From positions 109,331,652 to 109,395,651 of the forward strand of contig NC_067285.1 in NCBI RefSeq assembly GCF_020740795.1: DNA of 64,000 nt, in the 5' to 3' direction. Position numbers and translations under genes: made by a program. The notes below the pieces were generated by a model. It was not told where the DNA came from. It worked only from the letters and a program-made list of their open reading frames with translations, and did no database searches. Position 1 is the stretch's first letter. Each line of letters starts with the position of its first letter. Shown here piece after piece: positions 1-9,293 of this stretch. Origin of the DNA: Apus apus. Lineage: Eukaryota; Chordata; Aves; Apodiformes; Apodidae.

Positions 1-3000
1 GTTCAGCACAGGGCAGAAAAACTTCATGTAGATTCATTCCTCACCCTGATATGAGGCTCAGAATGTTCCTCTTTTCAGTATTCCTACACTAGAGGGAGAA
101 AAGCAAGGGGAAGAGACTGAGGTACAGCATGACGGAACTGTGGCTGGGCAACTGCCATGTCTCAAATGTAACATCTTCCAGAGATCTGCTCTACAAGTTG
201 GATTCTGGAACAAACCAACCTGCACTAAGCCTTCTTGTACAAGCACAATTGGCAACTGTCAAATGAACTACAGCAGGATTCACAGATTCCATCTCTGTGA
301 TGCACAACCCAGCACAAAGACACCATTAAACCACAATGGGTTGTACATTGTCATCAATCCTGCCAACCCTGACAGCAGAACACTGTTTGGTAGCTCATCC
401 CCAGCACTGCCCAGGAATAAGCTGCATCACACAACTGTCCTCATGAAGGCAGAGCTGGGGGCTCCTGCATTCCCTGGTCTTCCCAGTGATCATTACCCCT
501 TCTGTGTGTAAGTGGAGGAGGGAATCCCACTGTGTCTCAGCTGCACTACTGTGTGCTTCCAGTTACATGAGACACAGGAGTGAGCTGAGCAGTAAAGCAG
601 CTGGAGGGCCAATCCCACCAGGGACTCCAGGGATCCAGCTATGAACCACAGCATGAGGCAAGGCAGAGGTAGGAAAGCTGGGTATTGAAGCATTCTGGTG
701 AACTAATAAAGGGTAATTACCCCAAGCACAACTCCATGCTGGTGAAGCCATTCTGTGTCCAGCTCTGACAGCAGCAGGGCATCACACCACAGAGTCAGCC
801 AGCCAAACACTAAGATGAAACATAGAATCACAGAACTATTCAGGCTGGAAAAGACCCTTGGGATCACCGAGTCCAACCATCATCCCTACTCTACAAAGTT
901 CTCCCCTAAACCACCAACACCACATCCAAACGACCTTTAAACACATCCAAGGATGGTGACTCAACCACCTCCCTGGGCAGCCTATTCCAGTGTCTAACCA
1001 CTCTTCCTGTGAAAAAATGTTTCCTAATGTCCAGTCTAAACCTGCCCTGTTGCAGCTTGAAGCCCTTCCCTCTTGTTCTAACTACCTGTGAAAAGAGACC
1101 AGCACCAACCTCTCCACAATGACCTTTCAGGCAGTTGTAGAGACTGATGAGGTCTCCCCTCAGCCTCCTCTTCCTCAAACTAAACATTGCCAGCTCCTTC
1201 AAGCCTTCTTCATCAGATTGATTCTCTAGGCCCTTCACCAGCTTCGTTGCCCTCCTCTGTCCTCTTTCCAGCACCTTGATTGCTCTTGAATTGAGGTGCC
1301 CAAAACTGGACACATTACTCCAGGTGTGGCCTCACCAGTGCTGAGTACAGGGGGACAATCACCTCTCTCCTTCTGCTGGTCACACTATTTCTAATACAGG
1401 CCAGGATGCCATTGGCTTTCTTGGCCACCTGGGCACACTGCTGGCTCATATTCAGCCGCTTCTCAATGAGAACCCCCAGGTCCTTTTCTGCCAGACATTT
1501 TCCAGCCACACTTCCCCAAGCCTGGAGTGTTGCCTGGGGTTGTTGTGGCCCAAGTGCAGGACCTGGCACTTGGCCTTGTTGAAGCCCAGACCATTGACAT
1601 TAGCCCAATGATCCAATCTATCCAAGTCTCTCTGTAGAGCCTCCCTGTCCTCATGTAGATCAACACTCCTGCCTAGCTTGGTGTCATCTGCAAACTTACT
1701 GATAATACACTCCATGTCCTTATCGGTATCATCAATAAAGATGTTAAACAGAAACAGCCCCAACACTGAGCCCTGAGGACACCACTTGTGACTGGCCCCA
1801 GCTGGATTTGACTCCACTGACCACCACTCTTTGGGCCTGGCTGTCCTGCCAGTGCTTGATAAGCACAACAAACCACCCAGACTACACTGGAGGAAAACCA
1901 CCTTTTTAGCCAAAAATTCCAGATGTGGCACTAAAGGTTCAGTAGCCCCTCAGCTTTAGACAGGCCGAAATGGATCAGCAGCTCCTCCCAAGGACTGGAG
2001 ATGATTGCCTTGTATCATCCAGCCAATAAGCTCCTTCCCATCACAAGCATGCAGACCAACCCAGGAGGACTCACTGCCAGCACAAAAACCCCAACCTCTT
2101 CCCAACATCAGCCCCCTCCTGTGGTGCTCTGGTTGCTTTCTCCAGCCCTACTGGGGGACAGTGTCTTCTGCACAGCTGCTGGCAGACCCCAGGTAAGCAG
2201 TGCTGCTTCCCCATCATCTAGTAAGCAGAAATAACTTATTTCTAAAGCTGCACAGTTAGATGCAAAGAAACTCCTTGCTGTTAACGGGCTTTTCAACATT
2301 GCTGTTGCAGCCTTTGAAGTCATCATGCCAACCTGCATGCTCCTGACAGCAAGGTGACCTAAGGCATTTCAGCCTACGATTCAGGCATGACTGTTTTCCT
2401 TGCAGGCTTTTCTGCTCCAAAATGATCCACTGTCACACCACGCTACTGAAAAACATGACAAGCCTGTCAGTTATGGAAGGGGAAAGCGTGGCCATTAGAC
2501 ATGAAACAACAAGAACTCGTCGGTGCAGTGTAACCAGGCCACGCAGGTTAAGGAGTCATCTGCTGCTTCATCCCACCACGAGGAGCAGCAGCCTCCAAAC
2601 CCCTTTCTGCCTGTGGCATCTTCCAACACCGCTGGTGAACTGACGGAAAGAACCAGCGGGGAGAGGAGGAAGGGAAGCAAGCGATGACTGCACCCTGCTC
2701 CCTCGGCACCTGGGTGCTGCGAGGCAGCAGGGAAAAACACCTGTGGCACCGCAGCTCTCCCGCACCTTCAGCTCTGCTGCCTGGACGCAGCCTCTTTCGC
2801 AGCTGCTTTTGTAGCACATCTAAGGCGCCCGGGCTTTCCTCCCGTCACACCGCAGGCTTTTTCAGCAACGCCCCGGTAGCGATTTACGAAAAGGCAGCAG
2901 CGGAATCGGCGGGCAGCAGCAAGGCTTGCGGGGTTCGCGGCCTCCGAAAAATAAAACCAACAACCAAAAAGAAGCCCAGGTCCCAGTATTTCAGCTATCC

Positions 3001-3232
3001 AGCTATTTTAATACTGCCCCCCCCTCCCCGCCTCGGGGGGACAGAGCACGAGGGACCCCGGCACCGGGACCCCGGGCACAGCTCACGGGGGCACCGCCCC
3101 AAAGCCCCCAGGCCCAGGCCCAGGCCCAGGCCCGGCGCCATGGCAACGCCGCGCCACCTACGTCCGCCGCTCCCGAGCCGCACGTCCCGCCGCCGCACAC
3201 CCCCCCCCCGACCCCCTTCCCGGGGCCCTCAC
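1..3232 (-). other. CHMP3: CHMP3 intron 1 (5' part, runs off the left edge)
   Basis: Everything left of the CHMP3 exon 1 donor (GT at 3232-3231 on the minus strand) lies inside the first intron of CHMP3. No second CHMP3 exon was recognised. That exon would begin with the family sequence VNEWSLKIRKEMRVVD, which I do not see on the minus strand. About 1.1 kb of the interval is a CR1 LINE copy (820 to about 1900). The rest (1-820 and about 1900-2890) shows no recognisable gene or repeat, only short chance ORFs. The last 300 bases are part of the CpG island and carry a GGCCCA hexamer repeat near 3106-3134. Confidence 0.75.
820..1900 (-). mobile_element. CR1 LINE fragment, 5'-truncated, ~1.1 kb
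   Basis: Read on the minus strand this is the 3' part of CR1 ORF2 plus the short 3' tail. Recognisable reverse-transcriptase and downstream peptides appear in order: [17 protein letters not shown] (the FADD catalytic box is kept), [20 protein letters not shown], then [20 protein letters not shown] and [19 protein letters not shown]. They fall in three overlapping frames, so the copy is broken by at least two frame changes. The 3' end lies at about 820, where the octamer-type tail (TGATTCTATG on the minus strand) sits. The 5' truncation is inside the RT domain near 1900 and its exact point is uncertain. The copy is an old, inactive insertion in CHMP3 intron 1, in the same orientation as the gene. 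Confidence 0.93.
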
Positions 3233-3277
3233 CAGCTCCTTGGGCGGCTTCTCGGGGGTCTTCCCGAACAGCCCCAT
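3233..3277 (-). CDS. CHMP3: CHMP3 coding exon 1 (ESCRT-III subunit, 5' partial gene)
   Basis: CHMP3 (VPS24) is a charged multivesicular body protein. With CHMP2 and CHMP4 it forms ESCRT-III filaments that drive membrane scission in endosomal sorting, cytokinesis and virus budding, and it is recycled by VPS4. Only the first 15 codons are in this window. They read MGLFGKTPEKPPKEL, matching the mammalian N-terminus (MGLFGKTQEKPPKEL, from memory) except for Q8P. The ATG has a textbook Kozak context (GCCGCCATGG). The exon ends in phase 0 at a GTGAGG donor (3232), as expected if exon 2 starts with the codon for V16. The MG start followed by small and basic residues suits N-myristoylation, a known annotation for CHMP3. 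The rest of the gene lies beyond the left edge. Confidence 0.93.
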
Positions 3278-3364
3278 GGCGGCCGCCGCCGCCCGGCACT
3301 TCCGCGTTTCCCGCCGCCCGGGAGGTTGGGGGGGGGGGGGGGCGGGGCTGAGACCCGTCCCCGC

Positions 3365-3376
3365 TGCGCATGCGCG
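3365..3376. promoter_or_regulatory. NRF1-type palindrome TGCGCATGCGCG
   Basis: TGCGCATGCGCG fits the NRF1 consensus YGCGCAYGCGCR at every position. It lies about 90 bases upstream of the CHMP3 ATG inside its CpG island. NRF1 sites are typical of TATA-less housekeeping promoters. Occupancy is inferred, not shown. Confidence 0.7.
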
Positions 3377-3462
3377 GGGCTGACCCCACCCCGCCCCGCC
3401 CCGCCGGTACCGCGCGTGCGTGCCCGGTGTCCCGGCAGCCCCGCCCCCCCGGGGCGGTCCCC

Positions 3463-3494
3463 GTTGCGCACGGCCCCTGTTGCGCACGGCCCCG
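3463..3494. repeat. 16-bp tandem duplication in CHMP3 promoter
   Basis: Two adjacent units, GTTGCGCACGGCCCCT (3463-3478) and GTTGCGCACGGCCCCG (3479-3494), differ only at the last base. Each carries a TGCGCA core resembling half of an NRF1 site. The pair lies about 190-220 bases upstream of the CHMP3 start codon. Confidence 0.85.
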
Positions 3495-3789
3495 CAGCGG
3501 CGCCTGAGGAGCCGCCTCAGAGGCCGCGTCTCCCGCCCGGTGCGTGTCGTGCTGGGCCCCCGAGGTGCGGGGGGGGGTGTCCCCAGAGAGACGCCGAGGG
3601 GGGTCCAGAGCACCGAAGTCTTCGGAGGAGCAGCCGAGGGAGCTGGGGAGGGGGGAGGTTTAGGCTCGTGAGAAAGGGCGGCTGCGGAACCTTCCTGCGG
3701 CTCCCGGCAGGGAGGCTGGAGGCGGGTGGGAGTCGATCTCCCGAGGGACAAGCCGTAGAAAAGAAGAGGAAACGGGCTCAAGTTGCGGC

Positions 3790-3955
3790 AAGGGAGGTTT
3801 AGATCGGGTGTCGGGGGGAAAAACGGGGGTGTTGAAAAGGCACGTCGATGTGGTGCTGAGGGACGCGGTTTAGTGGTGGCCTTGCCAGGGCTGGGTTAAC
3901 AGTTGGACTTGATGATCTCAGGGTCTTTTCCAGCCAAAATCCTTCTGCGATTGGG
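3790..3955 (+). mobile_element. CR1 3'-end fragment with internal deletion
   Basis: The part from about 3835 follows the CR1 3' region (GATGTGGTGCTGAGGGAC, then TTAGTGGTGGCC, then TTGGACTTGATGATCTCAGG and TTTTCCAGCC). The part at 3790-3825 (GAGGTTTAGATCGGGTGTCG...) resembles a CR1 stretch that normally lies about 100 bases further upstream, so an internal stretch appears to be lost. Orientation is plus. It sits at the edge of the CHMP3 CpG island and is unusually CpG-rich for CR1. Confidence 0.8.
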
Positions 3956-6900
3956 CCAAGGTGCATACACGGCCTGGGCACGTTCTCCCGAGTTGCTGGT
4001 GGTGTGAATTGGACCATCAAAAGTTATTAGGATGTCACAGTGAGTACCTACAAAGTCTAGTCGTGTGACTGGGTGACTCAAACCAGACTTGACATCTTTC
4101 CCTTCCAGCCCAGGGAAGACCTGCAGGAGACTCAAAGAAAAAGAGAAGTGGCTGCTATCACAAAAGACATTGCCTGCCTTGTCTTCAGCTGCCAAGGCTC
4201 TTCTGGAGGTGTCTCACCAGCAAGGCCTGGATCATCTCCACTGTCCACCACCCTCTCTGCAGCAAAGGGTGGGTAGCTTGGCCAAAATTAAAAGACAGCT
4301 TGGAGCCACCCTGCTGGGTGAGCTCTGGCAAGTTACTCCATCTCCTTGCACCCCCCGATGCACAAGCTGGGGCACAGAGGACTAGAAATAATCACTGGTG
4401 CACAGAAAGAGTGCAAAAGCTTAAGAAGAAAAAGGTGCTAGTAGCTTAATCTAATACCTTACAATTATACTTGCCCTCATTATTTAATTCCCAGAGAGAG
4501 ACATCTTAGTAACAGTTACAAAAATGTACAGTTCACCTTTGTCTTTTTTTTCCTTCCAAAACCTAATGCTGAATGAAGACACATCTTTGGAAAGGAAAGC
4601 TCTCATTTTGGCCTGGGTACCAGCAGGGGGAAAGCCAGTGTAACAAAACAAGTAACTGCTGAAAATAAGACTGGCAGCAACACTCAGAGATGATCTAAGT
4701 CCACCCTCTCTTAATAGCAGAACAAAACACCAATCACCCTCATTAAACCTATTGACATAAGTAACCTCAGACTAATAGTTTGACAGTCCCTGGCCACCAA
4801 CTTATGGGCACGCAGAGAACAAACTCCTCTTGAGAAAGGCAAGACACTTCACACACACACTAGCCCAACCCAGCCCAGGGAGGCAAAACAAGCCAGCAGT
4901 GAAACTGCTGACCTTGTTACGGGCACAGTCTTTGCTTGGTTCTCTGAATTTTAAGCTGCCAACACTTTGGGTAAGGGCTGTCTGAGATCCTAGACTCTAA
5001 AAAAAGGATAATATCCTACTTAGATGCCTCTGCTGCTACTGACTCAAGCATTTCATAAAACAAATACATCCAACTGCTTTCCCTTTCCTGCTGGGACTAC
5101 CAATACACCCCACCAGCTGCTGTAGATTTTGAAACAGATGCATCGCCAGGAACCGGATCACAACAATTTATATAACCCAGGCTAAGGGACACAAGGGGAC
5201 AGGACCTTCAGTCACAGATACCTCCTGGTCATAATTACCTGCTCGTATGGATGTGCTCTCTGCGGCTCTCCTGCTAATTAAACAGCAGTGTGTGTCATTC
5301 ATCAAATGAATTGGACTAGTAAAGCAACCAAGGTCATTAAAGCAAGACTTCAGCTGAAACAGGTGTGTGTAATTGTTTGCAAATAGGGCTGTGCCTGTGC
5401 ACAGAAGCTGCTTGGGCCCAGGCTTTGGGGTCAGCTTCCAGCAGCAGAGCTGGCTCCAGAGGCACATGGTGCCCCAAGGACACTTCAACGTGCTGCTCAC
5501 AGTGCTTGGCAACACACCGAGGTACCAACCAAAGGCTACAGTGGGCTGTGATGCAGCACTTCACTTGTGTGCCTCAGTCCATCAGCTACAGCCTTATTTA
5601 TATATATACACACAAGTTTTCCTTGGTTTCCCTTTTTGAGGTGGCATGGCCGCAGTTGAGTGTAGGTTTCAAGAGATGCCTGAAACAACATGGATTTCAA
5701 CTCCAGCTGCTTACAATCAGCACACGGTCCAAGTGTCACACTTCAAATTAGAAGCAGAAATGCCTTTGCCCTCATTATGCCTCTCCACTGCTCTGCTGCA
5801 GCTGTAATGACAGATAAAGGGCATGTACTCACAGGTCTCAACTGGAATAAAAATTACTTACTGGACCACAGCAGACCCGGTGATCCTATGCCCTTTCTAC
5901 CCTTGTGCTTCAGTACTGCAAAAGGAAAACAAACGAGAGGAAAAAGTGCTCACAAATAAAAACAGCTCCTCCAATAATTAGGAGAATATTCTCTTGGGAG
6001 GATATTCTGGTGACTGGAGGCATGAAACTTTGCTCTTAAAAAAACCAAAACAGTGCCCATCTACCCTGGACAGATAAAGCAATGCCAGACAGCCTGGTGA
6101 GTGCCAGCCCCCCAACTCTCTGTAAAGGCTGAGAGAGAAGGATCCTAACTGCAAGAAGGACCTGTGTTTACTTTTCCTATTAACACCTTCATTTAATTAT
6201 ACTGCTTTCATAGCAGATGGGCAAGAACCAGGAAAGAAAGAAAACAATGAGAATTGCAAATACTTTTCTAGTTTAGCCTTCAACTTCCATCATCCCTTCC
6301 TCTTTCATTTTTGCTTTCCAATCAATATTTCCTCTCTGGGTTTTCAGCCAGATCATTTCTAACAGGAGTAACCAAACCCATGGTTTCATAGCATCACAGA
6401 ATCATCAAGGTTGGAAAAGACCTTCAAAATCATCAAGTCCAACCATCCGCCCTATAATCCCTAACCACTAAACCATCTTCTGAAATACCACATCCACCTG
6501 TTTTTTTAACACCTCCAGGGATATGCCTCTACCACCTCCCTGGGAAGCCTGTTCCAATGCCTCAACACTCCTTCTGTGAAGAAATTGTTCCTAATATCCA
6601 ATCTGAACCTCCCCTAGTGCATCTTGACCCCACTTCCTCCTGTCCTTTCACTGGTCACTAGGGACAAGAGGCCAACACCCACCTCACTACAATCTCATTT
6701 CAGGAAGTTGTAGAGAGCAGTGAGATCTCCCCTCAGCCTTCTTTTCTCCAGGCTGAAATATTGAAATATATTGAAAATTAAACAAGAGACTCAGATTTTT
6801 AGAAACCACTTCAAAACACCAGCAGTTGGAATCTGGCAATTTGTACCTTTACAAGCCAGTTTTGTCACTGCATGACAGTATTCTGCTACTGCAAAGATGG

Positions 6901-7150
6901 TTTGAGAGGCTACCCTGAAGTCTTCCTAGCTGGCTGCAGAGGAGGGTGCTGAAGAGACAGCTGGTAGAACAGGGTCTCTGTCTAATGAAGCAGTTTGTCA
7001 TCAGTTGGAAAACCACTGGTCAAGCAGAGAAGCACCTCAATGCAGAGAGCTTACAAAGGAAGTGGTGCCCAGTGGAACATCATCACCTTCCAGGTGGACA
7101 GTGACTAATGTTGGAGCAATGAATTTCTCATCGCTAGGAGATGACTTATT
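3956..7150. other. Intergenic region between CHMP3 and RNF103
   Basis: These 3.2 kb separate the CHMP3 promoter from the 3' end of RNF103. Apart from one CR1 fragment (6385-6758) I recognise no exon, RNA gene or transposon. A short TA/CA microsatellite lies near 5598-5614. ORFs in the interval are short and show no family motif. In human, read-through transcripts from RNF103 into CHMP3 cross the equivalent interval. Confidence 0.6.
6385..6758 (-). mobile_element. CR1 3'-end fragment
   Basis: On the plus strand the copy begins TCATAGCATCACAGAATCAT and continues GTTGGAAAAGACCTTCAAAA, AAGTCCAACC, then CACCTCCCTGGGAAGCCTGTTCC and TTCTGTGAAGAA. This is the reverse complement of the CR1 3' end and the last part of ORF2. 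The copy is heavily diverged, about 375 bases long and 5'-truncated. Confidence 0.92.
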
Positions 7151-7726
7151 AGTCGCAAAAGTTGTGTTATATTTTTATTGTCTTCACAGATAAATCAGAC
7201 CAGCAAGACATCTGTAACCATACACACAAAATATTTATCAAAACAATTAACATTACAAACTCATTTTAAAATAATTTATTTCACCAATTTCTTTTTAAAT
7301 GGTACTTGCAACATACATCATTCAACAGAGATGTGCTGAACAGACTCTAAAAGAAGAAACACTTAAATTAAGCAGTTGTCTCCGATCCGAATCTCAATTT
7401 CACTGACATCCTAACGTGTAAACGTTTGCTGGAACACGCTTTTGTTGTAGGTTTGGTTTTTGTGCTTACAAAAAAACAGCATCAAGTTTCCAGATGTTGA
7501 AAAGAAAAAGAGTTATTGAAGGATAAGTACGCGTTCAGTTCAACAGACAAGGCAACCGAATGATTCTGTCCTTAACGTTAGCGTCATGTATATTTTAGTT
7601 CACTGCACTAACACTTAAACTAAAACGTCAAAACCACATAATCCTGTAGGTGACTAACATTTAAAAGGCAAGCAGTAATATCCTGGAAGCTTACAAAGGA
7701 CATCAGCACACAGCTAAGACGGGGTA
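7150..7726 (-). other. RNF103: RNF103 3' UTR
   Basis: AT-rich sequence follows the RNF103 stop codon on the minus strand. Two candidate AATAAA signals (plus-strand TTTATT) lie at 7275-7280 and 7174-7179, which would give 3' UTRs of about 450-575 bases. The 5' edge of this interval also contains the family-expected stop codon at 7714-7716 (see the exon 4 entry). The exact cleavage site is inferred. Confidence 0.55.
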
Positions 7727-9293
7727 TCAGGCGGCGAAGGCTGCGGGTGTGTGTATGGCTGCTTTTTTTTTGTAGGAAGCCCACCTGCAGACGGGGCAGC
7801 AGTGTTGCCCGCCAGCCAGCCACATCACGATGCAATTCTGGTGGAACACGTGGCCGCACGGCAAGCCCATCAGCAGACAACCGTTGGCAAAATTTTCTAG
7901 ACACACAACACATTCTGTACAGTGCAACATCTCAGAGGGCCAGGCTGACCAGTCTGGCTCCGTGTCACCTGCGGTGCCGTACGAGCCGTAGGATCTCACC
8001 TTCCGTCCACAGGGCTCGCGGGGACAATATTTGCTGGCACACGAACAGGTCTCGGCTCCGCACCGAGGTTCTCCTTCGCTGCCCCTGTGACCTGTGGTCA
8101 GCTCATCGTCCTCCGAGACTTCTTTCTCACTGCTGAAGACCTCTCTGTTCTCACTGTCAGAGTCGCTCTCGCTGTCTTGGAAGGTTTCCGGCATTTCCTC
8201 GTCAGAATGGACGCCGAGGCATTTAAACCTCCACATGGGTAAGTTTTTTATGTAATCGGTTGGTATCAGAGGGTGAAGCCAGAGATCGGGGAAGGCCAAG
8301 CGCTCCAAGAACAAATCCGGGTCTTCATCCCAATCCGAGTCAAAAGGGAAGTGTTGAAAAGAAGCAATAGGATGAAACAAGTAGCTGGTGTACCAGTCCC
8401 ACAGGCTGGACAGCCACTCCAGGTTATTAGCGTTTACTTCATCGGTGTTGTTATTGCGTCTTCTTTTCTTCTCAAAGTAATCAATGAGTAAACCATGACC
8501 AAGGTAGGTGCTGAGGAAGAGGGCTGGATGTGAAGAGTAGAACATCCAGTCGGCTCTTACCCAAGAAGCCAATGTAGTTGTGTTGGAGTACCTGAAGAGT
8601 TTCAAACTGTACTCGTAAAAGCTGTCTAAGTAGGGTAGTTGCAAAAAACCTAACACAGGTAGCCAGGAAATAATTAGTAATGAATTATACGTCCCTAAAG
8701 TGCTTATAAGAACCACAAAGCGCTTTATAGTAGCACCTTGTGTAATAAACAGGTCCATCCAAGCCATGAGATTAACCAGAACTAAGCTTAAAACAAATAA
8801 ATCATTGACTTCCGGTTGTAACGAACGCAAAAAGGAATCCATGGCACGTAGTGATATAAATTCACCAGTGTTATTTCCATACCTGTAAATCCCCTCAGGA
8901 GTCCTAAGTATGTATGACGGTGTCTTGTAGATTCCGATTTCTGCCATGTAACTTTTATTGTCCCAGTTCTCCACGTTCACAAAAATAAACTCCACTCTCC
9001 CAGTAAACTTGACGCTCAGAGCGGAGAAGAACGCGGGAGGCTGGTCGAGGTTGGCAAACAGGTAGATTTTCACACGGTACTGGTCACTTCTGTTCCATTC
9101 TTCTTTTAAATGTTCAGAGTTGTAGATGGTTTTGATCCGAGAAGCAGCGTGGGCCGTGATCCATTTGAAAATGTGCTCCACCTCGATTCTGCGCCCGCTG
9201 TATTCCTTAAGCATCACTTTTCCCTTGGAGGTGCTGGTTTGCGGAACCGACATGATGAGGGTGGATTTCAGCCAACCCCGCCTCCTGCAGTAT
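7727..9293 (-). CDS. RNF103: RNF103 coding exon 4 (terminal; membrane domain and RING)
   Basis: The acceptor (TTTGTAG) ends at 9294, and the first base completes the split codon R161. The exon encodes residues 162-682, including YCRRRGWLKSTLIMSVPQTS, the transmembrane cluster LFVLSLVLVNLMAWMDLFIT, and the RING-H2 finger CVVCLENF...CGHVFHQNC...CCPVC. The literal frame stops at TGA 7729-7727 after the tail KKKAAIHTPAAFAA. The mammalian tail is KKKQPYAQHQPLSNDVPS (from memory). The +1 relationship begins exactly at the homopolymer 7763-7771. The adjacent frame reads QPYTHPQPSPPDTPS and stops at TAG 7716-7714, so the last 14 codons given here are doubtful. Confidence 0.95.

Larger units (their letters stand above)
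2890..3790 (-). promoter_or_regulatory. CHMP3: CHMP3 CpG-island promoter
   Basis: Base composition shifts sharply to very GC-rich and CpG-rich sequence from about 2890 to 3790, centred on the CHMP3 start codon (3277-3275 on the minus strand). The island holds a perfect NRF1-type palindrome (3365-3376), a 16-bp tandem duplication with two more GCGCA cores (3463-3494), a 15-base G run (3328-3342) about 50 bases upstream of the ATG, and several GC boxes. No TATA box is evident. This fits a housekeeping promoter with dispersed start sites. The exact TSS cannot be read from sequence. Confidence 0.8.

Noticed and set aside
2684-3802. 372-codon plus-strand open frame
   Set aside because: It runs antisense through the CHMP3 CpG island, is dominated by Pro, Arg and Gly from GC-rich simple sequence, and has no domain. 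It is a composition artefact overlapping the real CHMP3 exon 1.
4620-4630. CCAGCAGGGGG, CTCF-like core between CHMP3 and RNF103
   Set aside because: It matches only part of the CTCF motif and the flanks do not extend it. Too weak to annotate.
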